Source: Orychophragmus violaceus
Lineage: Eukaryota > Streptophyta > Magnoliopsida > Brassicales > Brassicaceae
Assembly: GCA_030180135.1 (NCBI GenBank)
Contig: CM058240.1
Coordinates: 72,721,581-72,785,580 of the forward strand
DNA length: 64,000 nt
Direction of reading: 5' to 3'
Made by a program: the position numbers and the translations under genes. Under the pieces are notes generated by a model that had not been told where the DNA came from, did no database searches, and saw only the letters and a program-made list of their open reading frames with translations. The stretch's first letter is position 1. The number at the start of each line of letters is the position of its first letter. This document shows positions 19,418 to 30,329 of the stretch, in pieces.

Positions 19418-22400
19418 CACTACAAGAAAAATCTCTATTCTTAGCACACGAAAACGCCATGGTATGTATATGATGGCGTTTTTGAAAATGCTATATCTGC
19501 CCCAGCTATAATAGGTTAGCCATATGTTATAGCGCTTTTGCCGTGCTATAATATCTTGCATCAACGATAGCGATAATTTCCTTTGCTATAGTTGGATATA
19601 CCTATAATAGCTCTTTGTAGCCGAGCCGAGCCGTATTATTTATATATATGTATAAATATATATATATATATACATGTTATTTTATAGTTTATAATCAATT
19701 TGATTTAAATAAAAATAAATATTTGAAATTTAATTCAAAATATAATTTTCATTAATATTTTAAAACATGTCTTATACAAACATCATTACCAAAACATAAC
19801 TAATTTAACATGTCTTAAATTAAACACCATTGTACTAAACAAAACATCATTCCCAAGTCATACCAAGTCTAAAAGAAAAGGAAGAAGAGCCCTTAATCGT
19901 AGGTGAATGTACTTCTTCACGAACTTACTCGTAAGAGTTTTATCATTTGTTTGCCCATTGCATGTGCAAGCTCCCATGTGGTCCTCTTGATCGGATACGA
20001 TCTTGTTCCTTCAGCATCAACCCACATTGCCTTTTAGTAACATGTACTCTGGATATAATACAGAGCTGTCAAAATAAACAAACACAACGATTCAAAGCCT
20101 AGTTTATATGAGACTTTAACAATGCAAAAGACTTAGACTTAGACTCGGGGAAAAAGAGTACATAATACCTAATGTCCTAATGCTCTATCTACTTCAACAC
20201 TTTTGAAGTTATTAACAATCGCTATTTCCAGATGCAGTAATACACACATGTACATGAAGTTAAAGCTAACAAAAAAAAGAATCATATAAGATATCTTACT
20301 ATGGCAAACTGAAGAAGATATTTCCAAGTTCAGAAAATGATTTAATTAACTTATAACAAGTCAGAAAGTAGCGGAGCACATACCTCAATCATGAATCTCC
20401 TCTCCAGCATCTTCCTTATGTTGAGCATAGAATAAACCCAGACAAGAGATCCAAGAGAGAATCCAAAGTTGAAGCAATCACAGCCATGTATATACTCTCC
20501 ACAGAAGCACAAACCTTTGCTACAAATATTTTCTGCGTTTGAACTGTGAATTGCAAGCCACTTTCTCTCTGCAAACTTCTTCATTTCTTCCTGTCAGAAA
20601 TCAACAAGAAATATGTCTGACGGAAATGGAGAAAATCTCAAGTGGGAGATAAGAACGTAAGAGGCCTGCATATACCTTGAAGTCAATTGGTGAGTGTTAG
20701 AGTTGCTCCAGTTAGCACGATGGGATCCTTGGTTTACGGGAGATCCTATGACTACAAGAGAAAAACAAATGAGAAAACTCAAATAACTTGCACAAGCAGG
20801 TAAGTATTAAACTTCATCACAATCTTCCATATCAAACTTCTCAACAACTTAGTAGCCATTTCTTTTAATATGCAATATACGTATTGGAAGATTAGTAATA
20901 TGAAGCCAATTAGTAGTCATTTATTTTAATATGCAGAAAACACTAGCAAGTTCAATAAGGTGTAGAAAGGTTTATCTCTACAAGGCCTCTTGTAGCAGCT
21001 AAAACATGGAATAGAAAAAAGAATACATAGGGAAACTCTTTCTATAACATTTCGATTTGGATTCATATAATTAACAAGACTTATTGCACCAAGAATGGTT
21101 CAAGTTTACTTCAAAATCAGAGAGAGGAATGTACCTTCAAACTCGCGTTCAATAGCATCAAGCATACTTTTTCTCCTTGCCGCTGTAACAAAACATGGAA
21201 AACAAACCGGATTCATGATACATTAGAAAAAAATGGAACATATTTATTGCAGCTGTAAGGGGAAGAATTTCTTTACAGTGTTCGTCATCATCCTTGTCTT
21301 TGGTTGAATCACTAGCCTTAAGATCTGCAAGACCTTTTGTAGCAGCTGCAATTAAGAAAATAAAACATAATATCGTTTTTCTGCTTTCAAGGATTAACAT
21401 TCAGAAAATCAGTGTAGTGTTATGTGAAAGTAAACCTTCAAACTCGCGTTCGATTTCTTCAAGCATGCTATTTCTCTTTGCATCTGTAACAAAACATAAA
21501 CCCATTCAGAATACTATGGAATATTTTTTTAAAATAAGAGAGGTTTATAGAAAGAGAGGCTTACCTTGCTTTTCCTTTACACGAAGCTTATGCTCTGCAA
21601 GCTTGAAGGGATTGCTCTTGGCAGTCTTTACTCATATATGCACACAAAGAAACTCACGTTGTTGACATTAGCCATCTCTGTGTCTTCTATCCTTTGAGAT
21701 TTCACTTTTGAAGTCTCTATAGTATACAAAGACAATAAAAATTAGCCAACCAAACACGATTCGGATCGAGGAAGAAGCTGAAAAAATTTCTTCCAAATGA
21801 AAACACTCAAAAATCTTGGATAACTATAAAATGCATAAAATCATATCATGGATAAGTAATCAAACTCATCATCATGGAAGAATTTGTCTTCAGAAAGACG
21901 AATTTAAAAGACCTGGTAAAAGAAGCACAATACGGGCGAATCTTCTTACCTCTGTATTCTTCACCGACCAACGAGATGAAATCGGAGAAGCTGTGAAATC
22001 CTCCATACTGCTAAGGATTTTTCCTCCTCTTGTCTGGTTGTTTCCGAAAAAAAAAAAAAATAGGCAGATAGTACTTCAGGCAATCTAAAGTTCATAGACA
22101 AGAAATCAAAACACCATAGAAATCGAATCTGAAAATTCTCTAACATGTAATACTTACGACATCTGATTTGAAAGAAACCCATTGCAGGATTTTATCCAAA
22201 ATCACCATCCAATACTTGTTTTGGGCGAGAGCAGTAGAAAAGACGGTGCGGATTTCGAAGAGGAACAGACGAGGTGTGAAGATCCGAAATAGATGGTTAA
22301 CGAAGAAGACGAAGGGAAGAATCGGTTATTGATATTGTCTTCTTAGAGACTGAGTCGCTCAGTGTTAGGTTAGAGAGAAGATGGGGAAGAAATTTTAGAG

Positions 22401-22680
22401 CGCTAGTTCTGGGTCAAATATTTTGGGATCTATTTTTTTTTGTTTGGTTAAGGCTTTTGTGTTTTTGATACGAGCGAAATTTTTTAGTATTTGGCGGTCT
22501 AAGCAAATTTTGGCTAAATATTGGCGGGTTATGTGATTTTTGTTTCCCGCTTACTAATTTACTATCTTAGCGTTATTTAAATGCTATTATAAATAACAAA
22601 AATCAAAAATTTAGATTCGATAGCAGTTTAGAAAACCGTGCTATTATATTATGCTATTAATACCCATAATTTTTGTAGTG
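19418..22680. mobile_element. Non-autonomous CACTA (EnSpm-type) DNA transposon
   Basis: 3,263 bp bounded by CACTACAAGAAAAAT on the left and ATTTTTGTAGTG on the right, with a 3-bp target duplication CCA (19415-19417 and 22681-22683). Both ends carry subterminal words around GCTATAAT/TATAGCG in both orientations, as expected for transposase-binding subterminal repeats. No transposase-like frame is present. The middle contains intron-exon-like sequence (21130-21720, separate entry). A TA-rich simple repeat lies at 19637-19675. Removing it rejoins ACTCCCA to CTAAAATT, as in the B elements (ACTCCCACTGAAATT). Confidence 0.9.
21135..21720 (-). pseudogene. Host-gene-like exon fragments captured by the CACTA element
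   Basis: On the - strand several exon-like pieces are framed by plausible splice sites. Two 48-nt exons, 21135-21182 and 21436-21483, are diverged duplicates: each follows TTGTTACAG and ends GAG-TTT-GAA-G before GT, and they encode ARRKSMLDAIEREFE and AKRNSMLEEIEREFE. Further pieces are an Asp/Lys-rich exon near 21285-21340 (ADLKASDSTKDKDDD) and one near 21560-21720 (LAEHKLRVKEKQ, KVKSQRIEDTEMANVNN). I do not recognise the source gene. There is no complete frame. Capture from a host gene is inference based on splice-site structure. Confidence 0.5.
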
Positions 22681-22683
22681 CCA

Positions 22684-23450
22684 CTAAAATTAAGATCATA
22701 TCTTAAGACATCTATTGCATTTAGCAGCAGTCTGACCCTTATTCGCTCTTGCTCAGCGTGTGACCAAGGACACTGCGTCTTGCTAAGAGTAATACCAAGA
22801 GTCATTTGCACGAAGCCCTTCTTGGAATCCTGCATATTGGACCTGTGCAAGGCCTTATCACCATAAGTATCTTGACACAATCCAATTAGCTTATCCAATC
22901 TATCTCTATAGATTCTTATTCCAAGAATGTATACGGTTTCTCCCATAATTTTATCGAAAAACAACTTTCGAGTCAGGTCTTAACAGACTGAAACGATGGA
23001 ACTTCATTTCCGAGAAGTAGTATGTTATCAACATACAATACTAGAAATGCAACTGCGCTCCCACTAGTCCTCTTGTAAACACGTGGTTCCTCTTCATTTA
23101 TGACGAAGTCAAACCTTTTGACTGCTTCACCAAAACGAAGATTCCAACTCCGAGATGCTTGCTTCAATCCATAAACGGATCGGCGAAGCTTGCATATCTT
23201 CCTAGCTTCATTAGGATCAATGAAAACTTCAGGTTGTGTCATGTACACATCCTTTTCAGAATTCTATTAAGGAAAACTGTTTTCATATCCATCTGCCAGA
23301 TCTCATAACCATTATGAGTGGCAGTTGCTAGGAGAATCCGAATGGACTTTAAGCATGTTGATTGGGAATAGGTTTCTTTCATAGTCAACACCATGAATTT
23401 GCTTGAAACCTTTTCCACCAATCCAGCTTTGGATATCACCATTCACATCA
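22684..23450 (-). pseudogene. Decayed reverse transcriptase of C
   Basis: Antisense RT in several frames. MYMTQPEVFIDPNEA and SVYGLKQASRSW lie at 22973-23248, where the YVDD box reads YVDN (last Asp lost). An upstream piece with GYEIWQMDMKTVFLN is at 23239-23442, and a downstream piece with YILGIRIYRDR at 22644-22964. Frameshifts separate the pieces. RNase H appears to be missing altogether. Confidence 0.8.
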
Positions 23451-24950
23451 GTTTCCTTTTGAAAATCTATTTACACTCAATGGGTAAATCGACCAAAGTC
23501 CACACTTGGTTCTGTGACATGGATCCCATTTCGGATTCAGCGGCTTTCGGCCACTTTCGGAGTCAAGGCCCATCATTGCTTCTTCAAAGTTTGCAGGTCC
23601 GTCACTTTCAATGATCACTAGATCATGGCAATTGGTTACGAGAAATCCATATTTCTCGGGTTCGTGACGGATCCTTTCGGATCTGCGAGCTTCAGTTTTG
23701 TGTAAAAGTCGCGCACATATCTCATATGTAGACTTTTACCATGACCTAATTAACCAAGATTTAAACCGTAGTTAATTAAGTTATAAACCAAAATCAATAT
23801 TTTGGTTCGCGATATGTGTCGATCGATACAACTTTTGTGTCGATCGACACTTCTTCAGAAACTCGCTCAGATCCTCGCAAACCTCAGGCACCACAGTTGC
23901 AGTTCTACATCTCTTTGTAGATCCAACTGCTGCTCTTCCTCATCATATTGAGCAGTCTCCTGTGATTCTCGAATTTCTTCGAGTTGTACTTTACTCCCAC
24001 TGTTCCTCTTGGAAAGAAAGTCTTTCTCAAGAAAACATAGTTCCAAGCAACAAACAATTTGTTCTCGGACTGGTTGTAAAAGTAACATGCCTTGGTTTCG
24101 TTAGGACAACCAATGAAGTAGCACTTATCGGATTTGGGTGTGAGCTTATCAGAGATTAAACGTTTTATATAAGCCTCGCAACCCCAAATCTTCATGAAAG
24201 ACAAATCAGGAACATTAACAGTCCACATCTCATGTGGTGTTTCTATAACTGATTTTGATGGAACCCTATTTAATGTAAACGCAGACGTTTCTAGAGCGTA
24301 TTCTTAGAAGGATAATGGAAGATCTAAATGACTCATCATTGATCGAACCATATCTAATAAAGTCCGATTCAGGAGGAGTGAATTGTGAGACAATTTCACA
24401 ATCTCTCAGATGATCACTAAATTCTTGACTTAAGTATTCACCTCCATGATCTCATCGTAGAGCTTTAATACCTTTGCCAAATTGATTCTGTACTTCATTC
24501 TGGAACTCTTTGAACTTTTCAAAACATTCTGACTTATGTCTCATTAATAAGACATAACCTTACCTCCTGAAAATATCAGTAAAAGTAATGAAGTACTGAA
24601 GGTTTCCTCTAGCACTAGTGCTCATTGGCCCATATACATCCGTATGTATAAAACCCAATAAGCCTCTTGCCCTTTCATTTTGATCGTTCGCAACCTGTAT
24701 CGACCGACACACCGTTTGTGTCGATCGACACTACCTTTGTTGAAAGGGGCCTTTGTCGTTTTACCTAAATAAACAAGGTTCGCGTTTCTCAGATGATTCA
24801 TAATCAAATGAGCCCAAAAGTCAATCACTATGGAGCTTCTGAGTCCGCTCTCATTTATGTGGCCCAAACGACAATGCCAGAGAAAAGTTTGATTCGTATC
24901 AATTGACTCGAATCTCTTGGTATTAATGTTATAGTTAGGCACGTTCTAGT
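23451..24950 (-). pseudogene. Decayed integrase and GAG-pre-integrase of C
   Basis: Integrase C-terminal part at 23905-24228 (LSFMKIWGCEAYIKR, then KCYFIGCPNETKACYFYN, as in the GCPxxTKGYYFY box of Copia). GAG-pre-integrase is at 24622-24942 (LWHCRLGHINESGL). The DDE core between them is mostly gone. A pair of CGACCGACAC/CGATCGACAC palindromes sits inside the reading region at 24698-24732, where protein would be expected, so it is probably a later insertion. Confidence 0.75.
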
Positions 24951-25322
24951 TTAGAACATAAAGTCCATTCTCTAATGGATTGCTACTATAAAATATATCA
25001 TTGTAATCAAATGAATAACACTTATTCTTAATTTGAAAACTGATATCCTTCCATATCCAAACAAGGAATAGAAATAATATTTCTGCTCATAGCAGATACA
25101 TAGTAGCAGTTCTTAAGTTCTAAAATCATGCCATAAAGAAAACAAATGAAGTACTCCTACGGCTAATGCAGCAACTCTTGCTCCATTTCCCACGCGTAGA
25201 TCCACTTGTCCTTTCTCCATAGTCCTACTTTTGCTCAGGCCCTGCACATTTTCACAAAATATGAGTACCACAGCTGGTATCTAATACCCAATAAGTAGGA
25301 CTATAAGAAGTAACATTTACTT

Positions 25323-26201
25323 CTATAACATAATACCTGAAGAAGAAGTCTCGTACGTCTTCTTCAGCTTCTCATAATCTTCCAAGAATTTATTGCAGTT
25401 TCTTTTCAAATGCCCATAACCATTACAATAACGACACTTAACATCTTCAGAAGGACCAGGTTTAACCTTAGGAGCATGGCCAGACTCGCTTGGATTCACA
25501 ATCGAGATCATCTTGCCATCACCTTTGTTCTTACCAAGTTTCTTAAACTTTTTACCCTTTTGTACCATAAGGACATTTGGGGTGTCCTTCTTGATGATAG
25601 GTTCAGCAGTCTTAAGCATCCCATGCAATTCAGTCAACGTCTTCGTCAAGTTGTTCATGTTATAGTTCATAACAAATTGATCATAGCTTGACGGCAGTGA
25701 CTGCAGAATGATGTCAGTAGCCAATTCTTGGCTAATGGGACAATCCAGTTTCCCCAGGTTATCAATATAACCCATCATCTTAATGACATGAGGACTAACT
25801 GGTTCGCCCTTTGGTAGCTTGCACTCAATCAGAGATCTTACCGTCTGGTATCTCTGAGTTCGTGCCTGTTCCTGAAACATACTTTTCAGGCCAGTGATCA
25901 TATCTATTGGCGACTCAACGTACTCATATTGCTTCTGCAATTCCGAGTTTATGGTAGCCAACATGAGACAACTCACATCCACCACATCATTATAATGCTT
26001 ATCCCAAGCATCCTTATCTGACTGCCAGGCATTGGCTAGGTACTTCTTGGGGAGAACTTTCTCAAGGACATAATCCTTCTTCTCCTGTTTGAGAACAATT
26101 CTCAAGTTCCGATACCATTCAAGAAAGTTTGATCCATTTAACTTGTCCTTCTCAAGGACGGATCGCAAGGAGAAATTGTTACGATGGTTTGTGCTAGACA
26201 T
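25323..26201 (-). CDS. Copia-type gag protein of C
   Basis: 292-aa open frame from Met at 26201. It starts like B gag (LNGSNFLEWYRNL near residue 20), keeps LPSSYDQF near residue 178 and has an intact CCHC knuckle CRYCNGYGHLKRNC near residue 255. Compared with B1 gag it is clearly homologous but diverged, so B and C are sister families. Protease is not in frame behind it. Confidence 0.8.
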   Translation of the reverse strand: MSSTNHRNNFSLRSVLEKDKLNGSNFLEWYRNLRIVLKQEKKDYVLEKVLPKKYLANAWQSDKDAWDKHYNDVVDVSCLMLATINSELQKQYEYVESPIDMITGLKSMFQEQARTQRYQTVRSLIECKLPKGEPVSPHVIKMMGYIDNLGKLDCPISQELATDIILQSLPSSYDQFVMNYNMNNLTKTLTELHGMLKTAEPIIKKDTPNVLMVQKGKKFKKLGKNKGDGKMISIVNPSESGHAPKVKPGPSEDVKCRYCNGYGHLKRNCNKFLEDYEKLKKTYETSSSGIML

Positions 26202-27293
26202 AGCTGGAAAAACAAGGGAGGTTTAGTTATGATGTTCAAGAAATGAGAAATCTTAACTATTAAGAAAACTCGCATTATATTCAAACAATGTTTCCTCAAA
26301 TGAATATATTGATCCAAGACCCATACTTCACTAAAATTGAGTGAGCCACTGGCTATCACCCAAATTTTAGCTATCTAGGTAAGCAACAACTTTGCTAGTT
26401 ATATCAAATATAACTCTTGGTTGTGGATTGACATCTCATGTCCAATCCACCTGATGTCTCTGAGCCCAAAACGATTTTGATGGCTTAGTCAAGCAAACCA
26501 ATCTCTTAAGTCATGTAATTGTTGATGCCTTGCACTGCAAAACCATCAACACGATTACCTCCTGTCTCACTCATGTAATTGTGGATATCTCGCACTGCAA
26601 GTCTATCGCACAATGAAATGAGTCTTGACAGTTGACAAGATTGGAAAGACGTCAAGTATCACTTGATATTTGGTTGAGGAACGGAACCATTTAAAACGTT
26701 TAGTTTTATTATGTTTTAATTCTTCTAATTAAAATGGTTCATTTTGGTTTGATTCTGTGATTTCAGATTCAATAACCTAAACCATCGGACCTTGTGTCGA
26801 CCGACACTACTTTAGTGTCGGTCGATGCAGGTTAACCAAAACCAATTTGCGATAACCGATCAATCCAATTGATCCGGTTTTAAGTACCAGTCAGTGTCGA
26901 TCGATGCTACATTAGCATCGGTCGATACCAACCTAATCAAACCAATCGCAATTAAACCATTCATAGTGATCAACCATTATTAACCAAGCTCGATAACCGG
27001 TCCAATCCAATTGAACCGATTTATCAATTTCGCGAGGTTTGTGTCGACCGACACAACGCTTGTGTCGATCGACACTAGGCGAAACCTAAGTTTTATTTGG
27101 GTTATCCTTCTGTGTCGACCGACACCAGATTGGTATCGATCGACACATGGCGATAAACCCTAATCGTTTTTCAAGCAAAAAATCCCTAAAACTAGATTTT
27201 CATGAAAACGAATTTTAGCATGTTTGTATCAACTATACAGAGATCCAGATTCAACCAATCTAATCAACATGCTACAGATTCAATGGAACCCTA
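26202..27293 (-). other. Leader (5' UTR) of C with CGATCG-type palindromes
   Basis: About 1.1 kb without a gene. Between 26790 and 27150 there are four pairs of 14-18-bp near-palindromes of the type GTGTCGACCGACAC and GTGTCGATCGACAC, each pair separated by 6-10 bp. They sit within an A-C-rich sequence carrying many AACCGGTT/AACCAATT-like words. Confidence 0.75.
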
Positions 27294-27307
27294 TGGCTCT
27301 GATACCA
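27294..27307 (-). promoter_or_regulatory. Primer binding site of C
   Basis: TGGTATCAGAGCCA on the - strand, one base from the LTR. Same tRNA-Met type as A and B1. Confidence 0.9.
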
Positions 27308-27308
27308 C

Positions 27309-27992
27309 TGAAGGAATTTCTAGCAGTTCCTAATCCAATTAGGCAACCCTGGTCTGAATTCCAAGCCTAGGATCTAGGCTTCATGTATATCAAATCAATG
27401 GGATCTCTAGATTACCTGGTGATTAGCAGCGGAAGATTTTCAGATAATCGAGATCTAGAGCGCCTCAAATGCTGCGCCTCTACTGGTATCCACACGCACA
27501 CAAACTGAACAGAAGGGATGCTAGTGCCTTTAGTGGTCAGATCTCTCGAGAGGTTTCTCTTTCTTTTCTGGTGGCTGTGAATTAGGTTAGCTTCGTGTTT
27601 AGGTCGACCATATATCTTATATATGTCGACTTAAACCACAACCGAATTAACCAACGATTAAACCGATTTTAATCTGGCAATTTGCGAGTTGTGTCGACCG
27701 ACACACTTGATGTGTCGATCGACACTGCCCCAGAAAATTGGTATCGAATGCATATCAAAATATGCATTCATCAGATCATTACATTAATGATCAACCTCGT
27801 ATACTACGTCCAGTTTGCTTAGGTGTGTGACCCTGTAGGATCATATAACACTAGCAATGAGTTCTAAACTCATTGATCATAAGTGGCTTCTAGCAAAGCA
27901 TTACGACTACCTAGTGTCATATGATTGTCTCATCTCGATTATACGACTTTCACTTAAGAGCAAGTACAATAGATTTCAGGACATTCCCAACA
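27309..27992 (-). repeat. 5' LTR of C
   Basis: 684 bp, partner of 17920-18603, followed by TSD TTATC. Confidence 0.92.
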
Positions 27993-27997
27993 TTATC

Positions 27998-30219
27998 ACG
28001 AATAAAGCTATTTCAGTGAATAAAACTAGTTCCACATTGTGTGATGCTTGTCAGTTGGGATAGATTAGCAAACTCCCCTTCTCTGCTTCTGATTTTGTTT
28101 CTGTAAGACCTTTAGAGAGAGTGCATTGTGACTTATGGGGACCCTCTCCTGTTGTTTCAAATCAAGGCATTCGTTATTATGTCATTTTCATCAACAATTT
28201 CTCAAGATACACATGGCTGTTTCCTTTGAAATCCAAAGCTGAGTTTCTATCTGTGTTTATCATGTTTCAAAGACAAGTTGAAAACCAATTTCAGAAGAAG
28301 ATAGCCATGTTTCAATGTGATGGGGGGGGGGGGGGGGGGGGGGGTGAGTTTACCAGCAACAAGTTCACTGCTCATTTAACTGATTGTGGTATCAAACAGC
28401 TTATCTCATGTCCATACACACCACAACAAAACGGCATTGCAGAAAGAAAGCACAAACACTTGACTGAATTGGCTCTCTCAATGTTGTTTCAGAGTAAAGC
28501 TCCACACACTCTTTGGGTAGAAGCATATTTCTCTGCCAACTATCTCATTAATCTGCTACCTTCATCAGTTTTGACCGATCACAAGAGTCCTTATGAAGTT
28601 TTGATGGGTTCTCCACCTTCATACACTGCCCTACGAGTATTTGGATGTGCATGTTACCCATATCTCAAGCCCTATGCTCGCAACAAATTTGATCCAAAGT
28701 CACTGATGTGTGTGTTTGTTGGTTACAATACTAAGTTCAAGGGGTATCGCTGCTTGCACCCTCCAACTGGTACTGTATATATCAGTCGCCATGTTTTGTT
28801 TTCTGAGAAGCAATTTCCTTTACATGTCTGAGTATAAGCAATTTGTTCCAGAGGCTTCAACTCCATTGCTCTCTGCTTGGGTGTCTGGTTTCACAAGTCC
28901 AAATGTTTCTGCTTCAGTATCTGATCAATATCGATATGTACACTCTGAACTTGAACCTGCAATATCGACCCCTGCTGTGTTTGTACCTGTAGCTCCAGAA
29001 CATGTTGAAGGAACTACTTCTCTAGAACAGGCTCCTAACTCACCTGTACAATCTTTTGCTCAGGACTCCGAGTCGTCATCAATCTCTGCAATTGAGACTA
29101 ATGACTCAGAAGCGTCTGAAGCTTCCTCTGCGGGATCTGATTCTTCCCTTACTCTGAATGATGAAAACTTCCCATCGTTATCTTCCACTTGTCCTGCTCA
29201 TTCAATGACAACAAGGGCACATAAGGGTATTTTCAAACCCAATCCTAAATATGCTTTATTTACAATAAATAGTAACTATTCAGAACCAAAGACAGTAAAA
29301 GCTGCTCTCAAAGATCCAGGATGGAGTGGTGCTATGGCTGATGAGATAGGCACACTTCATGAAACTGATACTTTTGTATTCATTCCTCTTGATGCATCTA
29401 TTCATCCTCTTGGTTGCAAATGGGTTTTTAAGGCAAAGCTTAACTCTGATGGGTCCTTGGATAAGTTGAAAGCACGCTTAGTTGCAAAGGGTTTTGAACA
29501 AGAAGAAGGTGTTGACTATGTGGAAACTTATAGTCATGTGGTCAGAACAGCTACTATTCGTATGATTCTTCATGTTGCAGTAATTAATAGATGGGAGATT
29601 AAGCAATTGGATGTGAGAAATGCATTCTTACATGGAGAATTAGAAGAAGATGTTTATATGATACAACCACCAGGGTTTGAAGATCCTTACAAACCAGACT
29701 ACATATGCAAGTTAAAGAAATCCATTTATGGTCTGAAACAGGCTCCGAGGGCCTGGTTCAACAAATTCAGCTCCTTCCTCATTGAGAATGGTTTCTTCTG
29801 TGCCATGGGAGATCCTTCTTTGTTTGTCTACACTCGTGAAGCTGATACGGTCTTTCTCTTGCTTTATGTCGATGATATGATTCTTACGGGCAGTAACAGC
29901 CTTTTGCTTGATAAGCTTTTGAAAAGTCTGAGTTCAGAGTTTCGGATGAAAGATATGGGGAAGCTTCACTACTTCCTTGGTGTTCAGGCTCATTTTCACT
30001 CCACTGGCCTGTTCCTTAATCAAGCCAAGTACGCAAAGGACTTACTGATAACAGCAGGGATGCAAGACTGTGCACCAATGCCTACACCATTGCCACTACA
30101 ACTTGACAAGGTAATGGGTCAAGATGAACCTTTCACTGATCCAACTTATTTTCGCATTTTGGCAGGACGACTGCAATACCTTACTCTTACTAGACCGGAC
30201 ATCCAGTTCTCTGTGAACT
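27998..30219 (+). pseudogene. Element A integrase-RT, in-place copy (unit 0)
   Basis: The A frame continues from 17919 through the end of GAG-pre-integrase (DACQLG) to a TAG at 28061-28063, then stays open to 28831. The integrase core has FINNFSRYTW, with Asn (28193-28195) where Copia integrases have the first catalytic Asp. The second Asp lies in CD-GGG-EF, where 23 consecutive G (28322-28344) expand the glycines in frame. The Glu is kept in GIAERKH. An extra T near 28817 shifts the frame; the rest (28830-30219) holds the linker and RT (QLDVRNAFLHGE, YGLKQAPRAW, YVDDM). RT then breaks off at QFSVN, where segment J begins. From 28123 on, this is the template-like first unit of the tandem array. 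Confidence 0.88.
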
Positions 30220-30329
30220 CTGTGAACCTTTCCTACATCATGTGGTGTTTCAGTACAACTGCACTAACACAATACCAGAGCAGTTGTTGGAGAGGGTACT
30301 GAACCATTGGTCTAGAACATTGGTGTAAA
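30220..30329. repeat. J segment, first copy
   Basis: 110 bp joining RT (at GTGAACT) to the integrase start (at GCATTGTGAC). It is not part of an intact A element, as 11707 onwards shows. It recurs unchanged at 32412-32521, 34605-34714, 36801-36910, 38997-39106, 41194-41303, 9513-9622 and 52531-52640. Its early part (TCATGTGGTGTTTC) resembles antisense integrase sequence of C near 24230; the rest is unidentified. Confidence 0.85.

Larger units (their letters stand above)
17920..27992 (-). mobile_element. Copia-like element C, non-autonomous, with CACTA insertion
   Basis: LTR element antisense to A with 684-bp LTRs (17920-18603, 27309-27992) and TSD TTATC (17915-17919 and 27993-27997). In element orientation: LTR, PBS 27294-27307, leader full of CGATCG-type palindromes, gag 26201-25323, scattered pol remnants, CACTA element, noncoding 3' part, purine tract, LTR. 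I count roughly ten differences between the LTRs by eye, more than in B1, so C seems the older of the two. Confidence 0.9.

Noticed and set aside
19382..20782. ORFs in the CACTA element as transposase pieces
   Set aside because: No similarity to transposase motifs and only 60-80 codons long. The element looks non-autonomous.
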